The notes: generated by a model not told the origin, from the letters alone. Positions 1 to 9,713 are shown, counted from the first letter of the stretch. The stretch: 64,000 nucleotides of DNA from CAYSYM01 sp964435115 (GCA_964435115.1 CAYSYM010000003.1:70536-134535), one strand, 5' to 3'. Program-made: numbers and translations.

Positions 1-1083
1 TACGTCCGAGCGAGCACCTGTCCGTCGTCGCACAGCTCCAGCACCAGCCGCCCGTTCCCCGGCCGGTCGTCCGGGGCCACGAAGCGAGTGGTGGTCGGAT
101 GTTCCCGCGTCTCGAAGGCGCCGATGGTGGCGGGAATCTCGCCGGAGAGGCCTGTCCCCTCGAGTCGCCATACGATCGCCCCCGATACGGGATGGGCCGT
201 GTAGTTCGAGAGCCAGACGGTGACCTGCACCTCCTCACCGCCCCACACGTTCGGGCGTCGCGGCAGCGCGATCATCGACAGGTCCGCGTTGACGTCGGCC
301 AGGTCGCGGGTGAACACCTTCGGCTGGCGCCAGTAGTCGAGCCAGCCGTTCGCCTCCCACTCGATGTCCGCCAGCTCCGTCACCACCCAGCCGTGGATGA
401 ACGGCCGACGACGCATCTCTTCGATCTGCCCCTTGAGGGAACGGAATGCCCGTCGCTGCACGTGTTCGACGAGGCGCTCCGGCGTGCCGAAGACGGCCGC
501 CAATCCAAGCTGCTGGAAGCGATGCTCGAAGCCCGCGATCGTCTTGATTCGCTCCGTCAGGGGACTCTCGGCGGGTGCGGGAGGTAAACCCTCCGGCCGT
601 GCGTAGCCGCGGTCGTACCCGAACCAGGCCGGATCCGTCCCCCCGTTGCGCTCGCGCGCGTGCTGCGGAGGTGGCAGCGCCCAGTTACCCCACTCGGAAA
701 CCAACACCGGCTCGCCGCCTCGAGGCACCTGCCCTGTGGCGTAGTTGTCCTGCGGGTGCCGCTCGATGTGCCCCAGCCGCTCCCGGAAGCGGGTGGCTCG
801 ATCGGGCAGCGAGAAGTACTCGTGGTAGTCGTTGATGTCAGTAACGACGTGGGCCCAGCCGGAGTTGTCACAGATGAGGCGGGTTGGGTCGAGCGCCTTC
901 ACCTCCCGATACAGCTCCCGTAGCCACGCCTGCCGGTCGGGCTCGCTCCACAGGCCAGGCAGCCCCCAGTCCTCGTTGTACAGGCTCCACATCACGACAC
1001 TCGGGCGGTTGAAGTCACGCGCGATCATCTCCAGCAGGTCGCGTCGGAGCGCCGCGCGGGCCGCGGGCGTGAAGGCGTTCGGG
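1..1083 (-). pseudogene. Glycoside hydrolase family 2 enzyme, C-terminal part, 5' truncated
   Basis: The reverse-strand frame is open from about 1083 to the window edge, so the 3' end lies outside. It reads FNRPSVVMWSLYNEDWG, the family-2 motif carrying the acid/base Glu. About 80 codons on it has VLVSEWGNWAL, which fits the nucleophile Glu, followed by a beta-sandwich-like tail. A GH2 of the beta-galactosidase/glucuronidase type is likely, and the substrate cannot be read. The N-terminal sugar-binding and sandwich domains are missing. Upstream of about 1083 the similarity stops where an IS630-like transposase remnant begins, so this is probably an inactive fragment at the tail of the xylose operon. 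It has no usable start codon in place. Confidence 0.75.
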
Positions 1084-1086
1084 TTG

Positions 1087-1338
1087 CTGGAGAACCTCAG
1101 CATCCACACGCCCAAAGGCTCGCGGCTCCTGCGCGTCCTACTGGAGGAACTCCGAGGGCAGTTGGTGCTGTCTACACGTCGCCATACGACCTGGAGGCCA
1201 ACCGCATCGAGTGGCTCTGGCGAGCGCTGCGGCGCGCCGTCGCCCACGCCCACGCGCGGGAGACGCTCCCGCCCTTGCTGGAGGACGCCGACACCTGGGC
1301 GCGCGCGATCACCCCGACCGAGGTGCTCTGCTAGATCG
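1087..1338 (+). mobile_element. IS630-family transposase remnant, C-terminal, frameshifted
   Basis: Two plus-strand frames join into one transposase C-terminus. First comes LENLSIHTPKGSRLL (1087 to about 1170). Then, after a frame change near 1170, comes YTSPYDLEANRIEWLWRALR and a tail ending at a TAG at 1336-1338. SPYDLEANRIEWLW matches the YSPxLNPIExLW signature around the last catalytic Glu of IS630/Tc1-type DDE transposases. The N-terminal two thirds and the terminal repeats are not visible, so the element is dead. It abuts the broken GH2 gene on its left and the 3' end of xylA on its right. Confidence 0.65.
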
Positions 1339-1415
1339 GCAGCCTCTGCGCGAATGCCGCCGACCCCGCGGCGGATGAGGGACTCGCTCGTGCGGCATCA
1401 CCAACCGGGAAGCCT

Positions 1416-2594
1416 CTACCGGACTCCGAGCAACAGGTCCATCACGAGCTGGTCCAGCTCCTCGGCATGGCGGCCGCGGCCCGAGAGCGCGGCGATGTCG
1501 AACGCGGCCTGCTTGAACTGGGCGGCTCGCTGCGAGGTGTAGCCGTCGCTGGCCTGCGGACCCTCGTACTCCTGGTCCCGGGCGCGCAGCTCCTGGAGCA
1601 GCGCCTGGATCTCCTGGTCGGCCGCGAAGCGCTGCGCCTTGTCCTTGAGGATGAGGTAGGTGCGCATGCAGCCGCGGGCGAAAGCCCAGACGCCCTCCTC
1701 GTCCTCAGTACGGTGCGCGTGGGCGTCGAAGTGACGCGCACCGTCGTAGCCGCTCTCTTCGAGCAGCTTGACCAGGAAGAAGGCGCGCTTCGGGTTCTCG
1801 GCGCCGAAGCGGAAGTCCTGATCGTAGCGGCCAATCTGCTGGTCGTTTAGGTCGATGTGGTAGAGCTTGCCGGCCTCGAGCGCCTGGGCGACACCATGGA
1901 CGAAGTTGAGTCCAGCCATCGTGTCGTGGGCGAACTCGGGGTTCACGCCGACCATCTCGGGGTGCTGAAGGGTCGAGATGAAGTGCAGCATGTGGCCGAT
2001 AGTCGGGAAGTACAGGTCGCCACGGGGCTCGTTGGGCTTCGGCTCGAGGGCGAACCGCATCTGGTAGCCCTGGTCGCGGACGTACTCGCACAGGAAGTCG
2101 ATCGCCTCGCGGAACCGCTTGATGGCCTCGCGCGGGTCGCGGTAGGCGTCGGTCTCGGCGCCCTCGCGGCCACCCCACAAGACATAGGTGGTCGCCCCGA
2201 GCTCCGCACCGAGGTCGATGGCACGCATGGTCTTCTGGAGGGCGAAGGCACGCACGCTGGCGTCCGAGGCGGTGAAGGCGCCGTCGCGGAAGATGGGGTG
2301 GGTGAACAAGTTGGTCGTGGCCATCGGGACGACCATGCCGTTCTCGGCGAGGGCCTGTTTGAAGCGAGCGACGATGCGGTCGCGCTCTGCAGGGGTGGCG
2401 TCGAAGGGAACGAGATCGTTGTCGTGGAGGTTGACGCCCCAGGCGCCCAACTCCGCGAGCTTCTTCACCGTGTAGACCGGGTCGAGCGGCGCCCGGACCG
2501 GGTCGCCGAAGGGGTCGCGGCCGATATTGCCGACAGTCCACAGGCCGAAGCTGAACTTGTCGCTCTTCTGAGGAACGTGGCTGCTGGCTGTCAC
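1416..2594 (-). CDS. xylA: Xylose isomerase (short, actinobacterial-type)
   Basis: Cytoplasmic enzyme that converts D-xylose to D-xylulose. At 392 aa it matches the short class (about 390 aa) rather than the 440-aa class. Visible active-site features are NLHDND (His57, Asp60), WGGREG near 141-146 and EPKPNEP with Lys186, the metal-binding region. The start is a GTG at 2592-2594 preceded by AAGGGAG about five bases upstream. It lies 67 bp downstream of xylB on the same strand and is the last intact gene of the GH127-transporter-GH31-xylB-xylA operon. Together with xylB it delivers xylulose-5-phosphate. Confidence 0.95.
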   Translation of the reverse strand: MTASSHVPQKSDKFSFGLWTVGNIGRDPFGDPVRAPLDPVYTVKKLAELGAWGVNLHDNDLVPFDATPAERDRIVARFKQALAENGMVVPMATTNLFTHPIFRDGAFTASDASVRAFALQKTMRAIDLGAELGATTYVLWGGREGAETDAYRDPREAIKRFREAIDFLCEYVRDQGYQMRFALEPKPNEPRGDLYFPTIGHMLHFISTLQHPEMVGVNPEFAHDTMAGLNFVHGVAQALEAGKLYHIDLNDQQIGRYDQDFRFGAENPKRAFFLVKLLEESGYDGARHFDAHAHRTEDEEGVWAFARGCMRTYLILKDKAQRFAADQEIQALLQELRARDQEYEGPQASDGYTSQRAAQFKQAAFDIAALSGRGRHAEELDQLVMDLLLGVR

Positions 2595-2661
2595 GTTGCT
2601 CCCTTTCTGTTGACTGGCGGTGAGGAGCGAAGGGCGCCCCCGCCGGGTGCCCCGGCAACCT

Positions 2662-4125
2662 TCATACCTGGCTCTTGATGGCGAGCTCCCGCAGGCGGGC
2701 GGCGCGCTCGCGGGCTTCGCTCAACGCGTCCTGGCCGCGAGGCTCGAAGCAAGCCTCGACGATCGAGCCGGGCTGGGCGGGCGTGCCGTCCACGGCCCAG
2801 CGCGCCTGGAGCGCCGCGCCGAGCGCTCCGGCCTCAGTCCCGGGAGGTCGATTCACCCTGAGTCCCACCGTGTCGGCGCACAGCTGCGCCCAGCCATTTG
2901 ACTGTGCGCCACCGCCGACCAGCGTGATCTCGCTGGCCCGCACGCCTGACCGCTGGAGCGCCTCGAGGGCGTACTGGAGCGCGAACGTTACGCCCTCGAT
3001 CACGGCGCGCACCATGTCGGCGCGATCGTGGCTGGCGCGAAGGCCCGAAAAGACGCCGGCGCCGGTGGGGCAGTTGGGCGTCCGCTCTCCTTCCAGGTGC
3101 GGCAGGAAGGTCAGGCCGCGAGCCCCGGACGGCGACGCTTCCAGCGCCGCCTCCAGGCCGGCGTAGTCCAGGCCGAAGAGCCCGCGGATCCACTCGGTAG
3201 CGACGGTGCAGTTCAGGGTGCAGACCAGTGGCAGCCAGCCTCCGGTGGAATCGCAGAACGCCGCCGCCTCGCCGAGCGGGTCGACGGCCGGGGCACTGCG
3301 GTAGGCAAAGGCCGTCCCGGACGTCCCCAGGCTGACGACGACCGGGCCCTCGGCGACGGCGCCGACGCCAATCGCGGCCATCATGTTGTCGCCCCCACCA
3401 CCGCTGACCGGTACGACGGTCGGCAGCCCGAGTGCCGTGGCCGGCTCGGGGCGGAGGCCCCCGACCACCGAGAGCGAAGGCACGATCGCAGGGAGGGTGG
3501 CCGCCCAGTCGCGGCCGGTGTCGAGCGCCGCGAGCACGGGCGCGCTGTACTGGCGGGTGCGCACATCGAAATAGGCGGTGCCCGAGGCATCGCCCGGCTC
3601 GGTGAGGAACGCGCCAGTCAGCCAGAAATTGAGGTAGTCGTGCGGCAGGCACATGGCCCGGGTGGCGGCATAGCTCTCCGGCTCGTGACGCCGCAACCAG
3701 GCGACCTTCGGCGCGGTGTACCCGGGCAGGAAGCTGTTGCCGGTGAGCGCCAGCGCCGCCTCCAAGCCGCCCACCTGCTCTGTCAGGAAGGCGCACTCCG
3801 GGGCGGCCGTGGTGTCGTTCCAGAGCTTGGCGGCTCGGACCGGGCGGCCGTGCTCGCCCAGGCAGACGAGGCCGTGCTGCTGGCCCGAGACGCCGATACC
3901 CGCGACCTCGACCTGGCCGGCCTGCTTCAGCGCCCGGCGGGCGGCGGCGACCAGCGCCTCCGTCCACCAGTCCGGGTGCTGCTCGCGCGTCCCGTCAGCG
4001 CGCTCGACGATGTCGTGCGGGACTCGGCCGAGCGCGATTACCTGGTCGGACGCCGCGTCCATCACGAGCGCCTTCGTCGACTGTGTGCCGCAGTCGACGC
4101 CGAGGAACACTCTGCGTGCGCTCAC
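2662..4125 (-). CDS. xylB: Xylulokinase (FGGY family)
   Basis: Phosphorylates D-xylulose to D-xylulose-5-phosphate. The N-terminus FLGVDCGTQSTKALVMD is the FGGY phosphate-binding loop. GVSGQQHGLV and KLWNDTT are xylulokinase-specific substrate-site motifs. The C-terminal ATPase half has VVSLGTSGTAF and LVGGGAQSNGW. The length of 487 aa is normal. I chose the GTG at 4125 because it overlaps the alpha-xylosidase stop (GTGA), implying translational coupling. A longer frame upstream of it only shadows that gene. It is followed by xylA. Confidence 0.95.
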   Translation of the reverse strand: MSARRVFLGVDCGTQSTKALVMDAASDQVIALGRVPHDIVERADGTREQHPDWWTEALVAAARRALKQAGQVEVAGIGVSGQQHGLVCLGEHGRPVRAAKLWNDTTAAPECAFLTEQVGGLEAALALTGNSFLPGYTAPKVAWLRRHEPESYAATRAMCLPHDYLNFWLTGAFLTEPGDASGTAYFDVRTRQYSAPVLAALDTGRDWAATLPAIVPSLSVVGGLRPEPATALGLPTVVPVSGGGGDNMMAAIGVGAVAEGPVVVSLGTSGTAFAYRSAPAVDPLGEAAAFCDSTGGWLPLVCTLNCTVATEWIRGLFGLDYAGLEAALEASPSGARGLTFLPHLEGERTPNCPTGAGVFSGLRASHDRADMVRAVIEGVTFALQYALEALQRSGVRASEITLVGGGAQSNGWAQLCADTVGLRVNRPPGTEAGALGAALQARWAVDGTPAQPGSIVEACFEPRGQDALSEARERAARLRELAIKSQV

Positions 4126-6470
4126 GTCGCCCACACCGGGATACTGCCCGCTCCCTCGACGCGGTGCGCCGTTACCTGGGCCATCTGCCCGGCCACTTCC
4201 ACGACGTACGTCCGCGCCTGAACTGCCCCGGGATCGGAGCTCACCCACAGCGCGCCGTCGGCGAACGAGTAGCGAGTGGTGCCTCCGTCCTCTCTGAGCT
4301 CGGAGGATGCCTTTCCACCGCGCGGGTAGACCCGCAGGGTGAGCTCGTCGGTGCCCTTCTCTCCCACGAACTGCTCGACGGGTCCGAGCGGCAGGACGGT
4401 GCCTGCCTTGACGAAGAGTGGGATCGTATCGAGCGGCGCGGGCACGGTCACCCACCGGCCGCCCTGGTACGGCGTGTCCGTCCAGAAGTCGTACCACTCG
4501 CCCTCGGGCAGGTAGAGCTTCTGCTCCGTGACCCCGTAGTCGAAGATGGGGGCGACCAGCAGCGCCGGACCGAGCGTGTACTGGAGGTCCACGCCGTGGA
4601 CGGTGGGATCGTCCTGGTACTCCAGGACCAGCGGGCGCAGGACGGGCATGCCCGTCCGATGGGCTTCGTGGGCCAGGCTGTAGAGGTACGGGATGAGCCG
4701 ATAGCGCAACTCGTCGTACTTCTTGAAGATGCGGAGCGCCTCTTCGCCCTGCGACCACGGCTCGCGGTCGTGTGTGCCGTGTCCGCGGCTATGGGAGCAC
4801 AGCAGCCCCCACTGCGCCCAGCGGGCGTACAGCTCGGGGTTCGTCTCGCCCTGGAAGCCGCCGATGTCGTGGCTCCAGAACGCGATGCCGGAGAGCGCGA
4901 ACGACAGCCCGCTCCAGAGGGTGCAGGCCATGGAGGGGAAGTTGCACAACATGTCCCCGCTCCACGAGACGGGGTAGCGCTGGATGCCGGCCCAACCCGA
5001 GCGGCCCCAGCACACCATCTCGCCCGCGTGGCCGCTGCGCTCGAACGCCTCGTAGTACGTGGCGTTGTAGAGCAGCGGAAACATGTTGTGCATCTCCCTG
5101 CCGCGCATGCCATTGGCGAAGACAGCGTCCTCGGGGATGGCCTCGCCGAAGTCCGTCTTGAAGGCGCGCACACCCTGCTCGATGAGCTTCAGGATCTTGC
5201 CGATGTACCACTCGCGACCGCTCGGGCTGGAGAAGTCCACGATGCCGCACCGGTTGGGAGTTTGGCCCGGGATCGTCGGCGTGTAGAAGTAGACGCCACC
5301 GTCCTCGCGTCGGGCGAAGGCGTTCGCCGCGAGTCCCTCCTGGAAGACCTCGCTCTGCTCGGGAATCCAGGGCTGCACCCAGACGCACACGCGCACGCCC
5401 TGCTCACGCAGGCGCGCCATGTTACCCGCCGGGTCCGGGAAGCGGTCCTCATCCCACACCAGGTCGGCATACATGCGGTCGTGCTGCCAGTACGGGTCCA
5501 GGTGAATGACATCCACGGGCACCTTCAGCTCGCGCGCCTTGCTCACCACGCTCCACACCTCGTCCCAGCTTGTGTAGCCGTACTTGGACTGCCAGTAGCC
5601 GAACGACCAGCGTGGCGGCACTGGCGCCCGACCCGTCAGCGCCGTGTACCGCTCCAGGATGTCTGGGATGCGCGGGCCGTGGATCAGGAACAGGTCAAGC
5701 CGGTCATCCTCGGTTTCGAACTGCGTGGAGATGGAGCTTGCCGCGCCGCTCCCGATATCCCAGGTCGTCTTGAAGGTCGTGTTCAGGAAGACCCCGTAGC
5801 CGCGCGTGGAGAGAAAGAACGGGACGTTCTTGTAGGCCCGCTCGTTGGTGGAGCCCCATGTGTTCCAGTTCCAGGTCTCGACTCGTTGTCCGCGGCGGTC
5901 GGGTGGCGTGAATCGCTCGCCTAGCCCATAGATGTGTTCGTCGGGCGCAAGATACAGCGCGTTGAACGTCCCCGCTACCCCGCCGTGCTGATCCCGCCGA
6001 TAGCCTATCCACGTCGGGCGACGCCAGCCCCGCAGGTTGGTGTCAGCTCGGTGCTCGCGGCAGACCAGGTTTCCGTCTCGATCGCGAAGGACCAATTCAT
6101 ACGGAGCGCGCCGTACCTCGCACACCAGGTTGCCGAAGCGGACGACCAGAGCTTCTGGGGCTTCCTCGACGTCGAAGGCAATTCGGGGAACGTCCTGGCT
6201 CTCCAGGCACGGCGTGGGGCGTGGGGTGAGGGGAACCGACTGGGGGTAGAGCGTGACCCGCAGCACGTCCTCGTTGACGGGCGCGACTGCGATCGTCGCC
6301 TGCTCCATCTTGTTGGTCGCGCAATGGATCAGGACGCGGTCGGGCTGGACCACGTAGCCGCGAATCCCCTCGAGGAACTGCAGGTCCTCGTCCATCCGCC
6401 ACGGGCGAAGGAGACCGCCGAGCTGCATGTTCGGGTTCCCGACGAGGTTCTCGTTTGCCAGACTCGCCAC
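4122..6470 (-). CDS. Alpha-xylosidase, glycoside hydrolase family 31 (YicI-like)
   Basis: Retaining GH31 enzyme of about 782 aa, close to the 770-aa YicI class. Residues read as VIHLDPYW, then FKTDFGEAIPED with the nucleophile Asp in KTDFGE, which favours alpha-xylosidase over alpha-glucosidase, and WSGD, the acid/base region. It would remove alpha-linked xylose from imported oligosaccharides; no signal peptide is visible, so it is cytoplasmic. The ATG at 6566 is less likely than the GTG at 6470, which has GGAGG seven bases upstream. It overlaps xylB by four bases and lies 123 bp after the permease gene. Confidence 0.9.
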   Translation of the reverse strand: MASLANENLVGNPNMQLGGLLRPWRMDEDLQFLEGIRGYVVQPDRVLIHCATNKMEQATIAVAPVNEDVLRVTLYPQSVPLTPRPTPCLESQDVPRIAFDVEEAPEALVVRFGNLVCEVRRAPYELVLRDRDGNLVCREHRADTNLRGWRRPTWIGYRRDQHGGVAGTFNALYLAPDEHIYGLGERFTPPDRRGQRVETWNWNTWGSTNERAYKNVPFFLSTRGYGVFLNTTFKTTWDIGSGAASSISTQFETEDDRLDLFLIHGPRIPDILERYTALTGRAPVPPRWSFGYWQSKYGYTSWDEVWSVVSKARELKVPVDVIHLDPYWQHDRMYADLVWDEDRFPDPAGNMARLREQGVRVCVWVQPWIPEQSEVFQEGLAANAFARREDGGVYFYTPTIPGQTPNRCGIVDFSSPSGREWYIGKILKLIEQGVRAFKTDFGEAIPEDAVFANGMRGREMHNMFPLLYNATYYEAFERSGHAGEMVCWGRSGWAGIQRYPVSWSGDMLCNFPSMACTLWSGLSFALSGIAFWSHDIGGFQGETNPELYARWAQWGLLCSHSRGHGTHDREPWSQGEEALRIFKKYDELRYRLIPYLYSLAHEAHRTGMPVLRPLVLEYQDDPTVHGVDLQYTLGPALLVAPIFDYGVTEQKLYLPEGEWYDFWTDTPYQGGRWVTVPAPLDTIPLFVKAGTVLPLGPVEQFVGEKGTDELTLRVYPRGGKASSELREDGGTTRYSFADGALWVSSDPGAVQARTYVVEVAGQMAQVTAHRVEGAGSIPVWAT

Positions 6471-6593
6471 AGGTGCACTCCTCCACAGCCAATGTCCTTT
6501 GCGGGGCCAACTTGAATCAGGCCCGGGCGCTGCGCGCCCGCGCTGGGTGAGTTGTTCTCCTCGCACTCCGATGAGTGGTCCGTTGGAGCGTGC

Positions 6594-7427
6594 CTATCCC
6601 TTTACCGCTCCCATAGTGAGCCCGCGGACAATGTGGCGCTGCAGCACGAGGGCCACGGCCACGACTGGCAGCATGATCGAGACGGCTGCCGCGCTGAATT
6701 GACCCCACAGGATGCCGCGGTCTGTCTCGAAGCCGGCCACCATGACCGGCAGAGTGCGGCTCTCGGGGCCGGATAGGATCAGGGAGAAGAGGAACTCGTT
6801 CCATCCCAGAAGGAAGGCGAAGATCGCCGTCGTCGCCAGGCCTGGAGCCACGAGCGGCATGACAATGTTCGTCAGGATCTGGTACCGCGAGCAGCCATCC
6901 ACTGCCGCGGCTTCTTCCAGGTCGATCGGCAGTTCTTGGAGGAACCCGATCATCATCCAAATACCGAAAGGCAGCGCGAACGCGGTGTACGACACGATGA
7001 GCGCGGTCTTCGTGTTGAGAATTCCCGCCCAGGTGGCAAGGCTGTAGAAGGGGAGCACCAGGCTGATCCGGGGAACCATGCGCACCACGAGGTAGAAGAG
7101 CGGCAGGAAGGTCGAGCCGCGATACCGGAACCGCGTGAACGAATAGGCCGACAGGAAGCCGATGGCGGAAGCGAGCAGGCTGGTGACGCTGGCGACGATC
7201 AGCGTGTTCACTAGGTAGCGCGAGAAGTCGGGCGACTGGATCAGCGCCTGGTAGTTCTGGAGGGTGGGGGCGAAGAACAAGACGGGGGGCATGGCCGAGA
7301 CGATGTTGTCCGGCTTGATGCTGGTGATGAACAGCCAAAGCACGGGGCCGATGGTCCACACCAGCATGATGACCATGACGAGAACGCGCGCGGCCTTGGT
7401 TGCGATCTTGTTCATGGCCGGCCTCAC
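6594..7427 (-). CDS. Carbohydrate ABC transporter permease, MalG type
   Basis: Inner-membrane subunit of a CUT1 sugar importer, 277 aa with about six hydrophobic segments. The cytoplasmic loop that contacts the ATPase reads EEAAAVDGCSRYQILTNIVM, the expected EAA motif with a conserved Gly. The start ATG overlaps the stop of the MalF-type gene by four bases (ATGA), so the two permeases are translationally coupled. No ATPase gene lies in the operon; such systems often share a genome-wide MsmX/UgpC-type ATPase. The substrate is inferred to be a pentose-containing oligosaccharide from the neighbouring GH127 and GH31 enzymes. Confidence 0.92.
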   Translation of the reverse strand: MRPAMNKIATKAARVLVMVIMLVWTIGPVLWLFITSIKPDNIVSAMPPVLFFAPTLQNYQALIQSPDFSRYLVNTLIVASVTSLLASAIGFLSAYSFTRFRYRGSTFLPLFYLVVRMVPRISLVLPFYSLATWAGILNTKTALIVSYTAFALPFGIWMMIGFLQELPIDLEEAAAVDGCSRYQILTNIVMPLVAPGLATTAIFAFLLGWNEFLFSLILSGPESRTLPVMVAGFETDRGILWGQFSAAAVSIMLPVVAVALVLQRHIVRGLTMGAVKG

Positions 7428-8377
7428 TCGACTCGCGACTGCTGCATCTGTCGCACGAACACGAGGCTCAGCACGAAAACGACGGCGAAGATGACGTATG
7501 AAACGGCCGAGCCGAGACCCATGTCGTAGTTGCGGAAGCTGTAGCGATAGGTGGCGAGCGCGATGGTTTCGGTGGCGTTGCCTGGACCACCGCCCGTCAT
7601 GATGAAGATCGTGTCGAACTCACGCAGCGCGTCCATGCCGCGGATGATGAGCGCCACCAGGATGAGAGGCTTGAGCAGCGGAAGCGTCAGCCGAACGAAT
7701 TTCTGCCAGGGATTCGCGCCGTCGACGTCCGCCGCCTCGTACAGCTCGGAAGGGAGCGACTGCATCCCCGCAAGAAACACGAGGAACATGAACGGCGTGT
7801 TGCGCCAGATGTCGACGAGCATCACGGACACCAGCGCCAGCGACGGTGTGCCGATCCAGACCGGGCCCGGGAGTCCGACCGAACGGAGCAGGTAGTTCAT
7901 GATGCCGAGGTCGCCGTGGAGGATGAACCGCCAGGTGAAGGCGACAACCGCAGGGGTCATGAACATCGGGATGAGCATGGCCGTGCGCAGGATGCCCTGG
8001 CCCCGCGTTAGGCCCGTGACGACCACGGCAAAGGCCATCCCGAGCACGAGCTCCACCGTGACGACGCCGACGCCATAGATGACCGTGGTTCTGAGCGAAT
8101 CGGCGAACGTGGGATCGCGGAGCGCGCGCGCGTAGTTGGCGAACTGGTCGAAGTAGATGTTCCTCGGCTGCGTCAGGACGTAGTGGTAGAAGCTGACGCC
8201 GAACGAGAAGGTCAGCGGCACGACGATGACCGCGATCGTCGCCAGGAGCGCGGGGAGGAGAGCGGCGTAGTGGAACGGGACCAGGCCCGACACCCAATGG
8301 GTGAAGGCCGCCAACGGCCGGCGGGCCGGCCCACGTGGGCCGGCCCGTTCGCTCGCCACTAGCACGGGCTGGGACAT
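7424..8377 (-). CDS. Carbohydrate ABC transporter permease, MalF type
   Basis: Partner permease of the CUT1 importer, 317 aa. It has hydrophobic spans (first around residues 38-60) and the EAA loop LYEAADVDGANPWQKFVRLT. It lies only ten bases after the binding-protein stop. The first 25 residues are Arg/Pro/Gly-rich, and the underlying DNA holds a perfect 24-bp palindrome at 8323-8346. Translation could therefore start later, for example at a GTG near 8293. I keep the ATG at 8377 with moderate certainty. Confidence 0.9.
   Translation of the reverse strand: MSQPVLVASERAGPRGPARRPLAAFTHWVSGLVPFHYAALLPALLATIAVIVVPLTFSFGVSFYHYVLTQPRNIYFDQFANYARALRDPTFADSLRTTVIYGVGVVTVELVLGMAFAVVVTGLTRGQGILRTAMLIPMFMTPAVVAFTWRFILHGDLGIMNYLLRSVGLPGPVWIGTPSLALVSVMLVDIWRNTPFMFLVFLAGMQSLPSELYEAADVDGANPWQKFVRLTLPLLKPLILVALIIRGMDALREFDTIFIMTGGGPGNATETIALATYRYSFRNYDMGLGSAVSYVIFAVVFVLSLVFVRQMQQSRVE
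8323..8346. repeat. Perfect 24-bp palindrome near the 5' end of malF-type gene
   Basis: The sequence reads GGGCCGGCCCAC followed by its exact reverse complement. It falls in codons 11-18 of the permease frame, about 40 bases after the binding-protein stop codon. An RNA hairpin at this point could protect the upstream binding-protein mRNA from 3' decay or lower permease translation. Hairpins between binding-protein and permease genes are common, but one inside the annotated reading frame is unusual. The regulatory role is an inference. Confidence 0.6.
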
Positions 8378-8387
8378 TGCTACGACT

Positions 8388-9713
8388 TCAAGTCAAGTAC
8401 TGCGCCATCTGCTCGTTCGCGGCCTTCACGGCGTCAGCCGTGCTCTTCTGGCCGGAGAGGACGGCCGTGGCCATGTCGACGATGATAGTTTCCATCGCCA
8501 GCCAGTTCGGCGTCTGGGGGCGATTGCGGGAGGCCTCCAGGGCCTTGATCAGATCGGGCGCCCAGGGGTAGGTCATCTGGAAGTCCGCCGACTGGAGGAC
8601 ATCGTAGCGCGGGGAGTGGCCGCCGCCGTACTTGGTGAAGAGCTGGCTGCCCTCGGTGCCGTCCAGCCACTTGACCAGCTCCCACGCGGCATCCCGCTGC
8701 TTGCTGCCCGTCGGGATGCCGAGCGTCCACACACCGCGCATGCCGTTGGGCACGCCGGCCCAGCCGACCTTGTCCGCGACCTTGGACTTGCTGGGATCAG
8801 TGGCGTTCGGGCCGATGGAGGCCCAGTAGAAGACCATGGCCGCCTTGCCGTTGTAGAAGGCGTCGAGTTGCTCGGTCGGACCGTAGCCGAGGACGCCCTT
8901 CGGGGCGTAGTTGAGCAGGTCCTTGTACGTCTCCAGGGCCTTGGTGCCCTCCGGCGTGTTGAAGCCGAACTTCCCGTCTGAGGTGATGATGTCCTGACCG
9001 AGGTTCCAGAGCAGGACGATCGAGGTCGTCGCGAGCTGGGCGTCCTTCTTCGCCGAGAGGGAGATGCCCGCGACGTCACTCGCCAGATCGTTCAGCTTCT
9101 GGGCGTCGCCGATGATCTCCGCCATCGTCGTCGGCGCGCTCAGCCCCTTGGCCTGGTAGAGGTCCTTGCGGTACCAGAGCATCATCACGTTCGGGTCGAG
9201 CGGCATGGCAACCCGCTGCTTGTCGATGACGCCGGCCTCAAGCGCCTTGGGCACGAAGGGCTTGATGTCGAAATTGTCGCGCTTGATCAGGTCATCTAGG
9301 TTGACGAGGTAGGAAGACAGGCCTGAGACCCACGGTTCGTCCATCATTGCCACGTCGTAGTCCGGGTTGCCGCTGGCGAAGGAGACAGCCAGCTTGCCGG
9401 AGAGGTTGCTGGCAGGCAGCTTGTCAAGGGCTACCTTAATGCCGGTCTTCTTCTCGAAGTCGGGGATGGCCTTCTCGAGCGCATCACCCTTGTAGTTGGC
9501 CAGCACGCCGAACTTGACCGTGGAGCCGGATAGCTTGCTGGCGGCGCGTGCCGCCTGCTGGCCGGTGGTCGGCTGCGAGGCGGTAGTCGCCGCCGGGGCG
9601 GCGGGCTGCGACGCAGGCTGGGCACAGGCAGACAGTGCCAGCCCGGCCGCAATCAGAGTGAAGCCGCGTAGGGCCTCTCGGCGCGTTAGGGAGGGCGAAT
9701 GCAGTTCGCACAT
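8388..9713 (-). CDS. Extracellular sugar-binding lipoprotein of ABC transporter (family 1)
   Basis: Solute-binding protein of 441 aa for the CUT1 importer. The N-terminus has TRREALRGF, a twin-arginine-like region, then a hydrophobic stretch and the lipobox LSAC, so Cys30 is the likely lipidated residue. An Ala/Thr/Gln-rich linker follows, then a family-1 fold beginning around STVKFGVLANYKG. It captures oligosaccharides outside the membrane and hands them to the MalF/MalG permeases immediately downstream. The gene lies about 100 bp after the GH127 gene, probably in one transcript. Confidence 0.92.
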   Translation of the reverse strand: MCELHSPSLTRREALRGFTLIAAGLALSACAQPASQPAAPAATTASQPTTGQQAARAASKLSGSTVKFGVLANYKGDALEKAIPDFEKKTGIKVALDKLPASNLSGKLAVSFASGNPDYDVAMMDEPWVSGLSSYLVNLDDLIKRDNFDIKPFVPKALEAGVIDKQRVAMPLDPNVMMLWYRKDLYQAKGLSAPTTMAEIIGDAQKLNDLASDVAGISLSAKKDAQLATTSIVLLWNLGQDIITSDGKFGFNTPEGTKALETYKDLLNYAPKGVLGYGPTEQLDAFYNGKAAMVFYWASIGPNATDPSKSKVADKVGWAGVPNGMRGVWTLGIPTGSKQRDAAWELVKWLDGTEGSQLFTKYGGGHSPRYDVLQSADFQMTYPWAPDLIKALEASRNRPQTPNWLAMETIIVDMATAVLSGQKSTADAVKAANEQMAQYLT

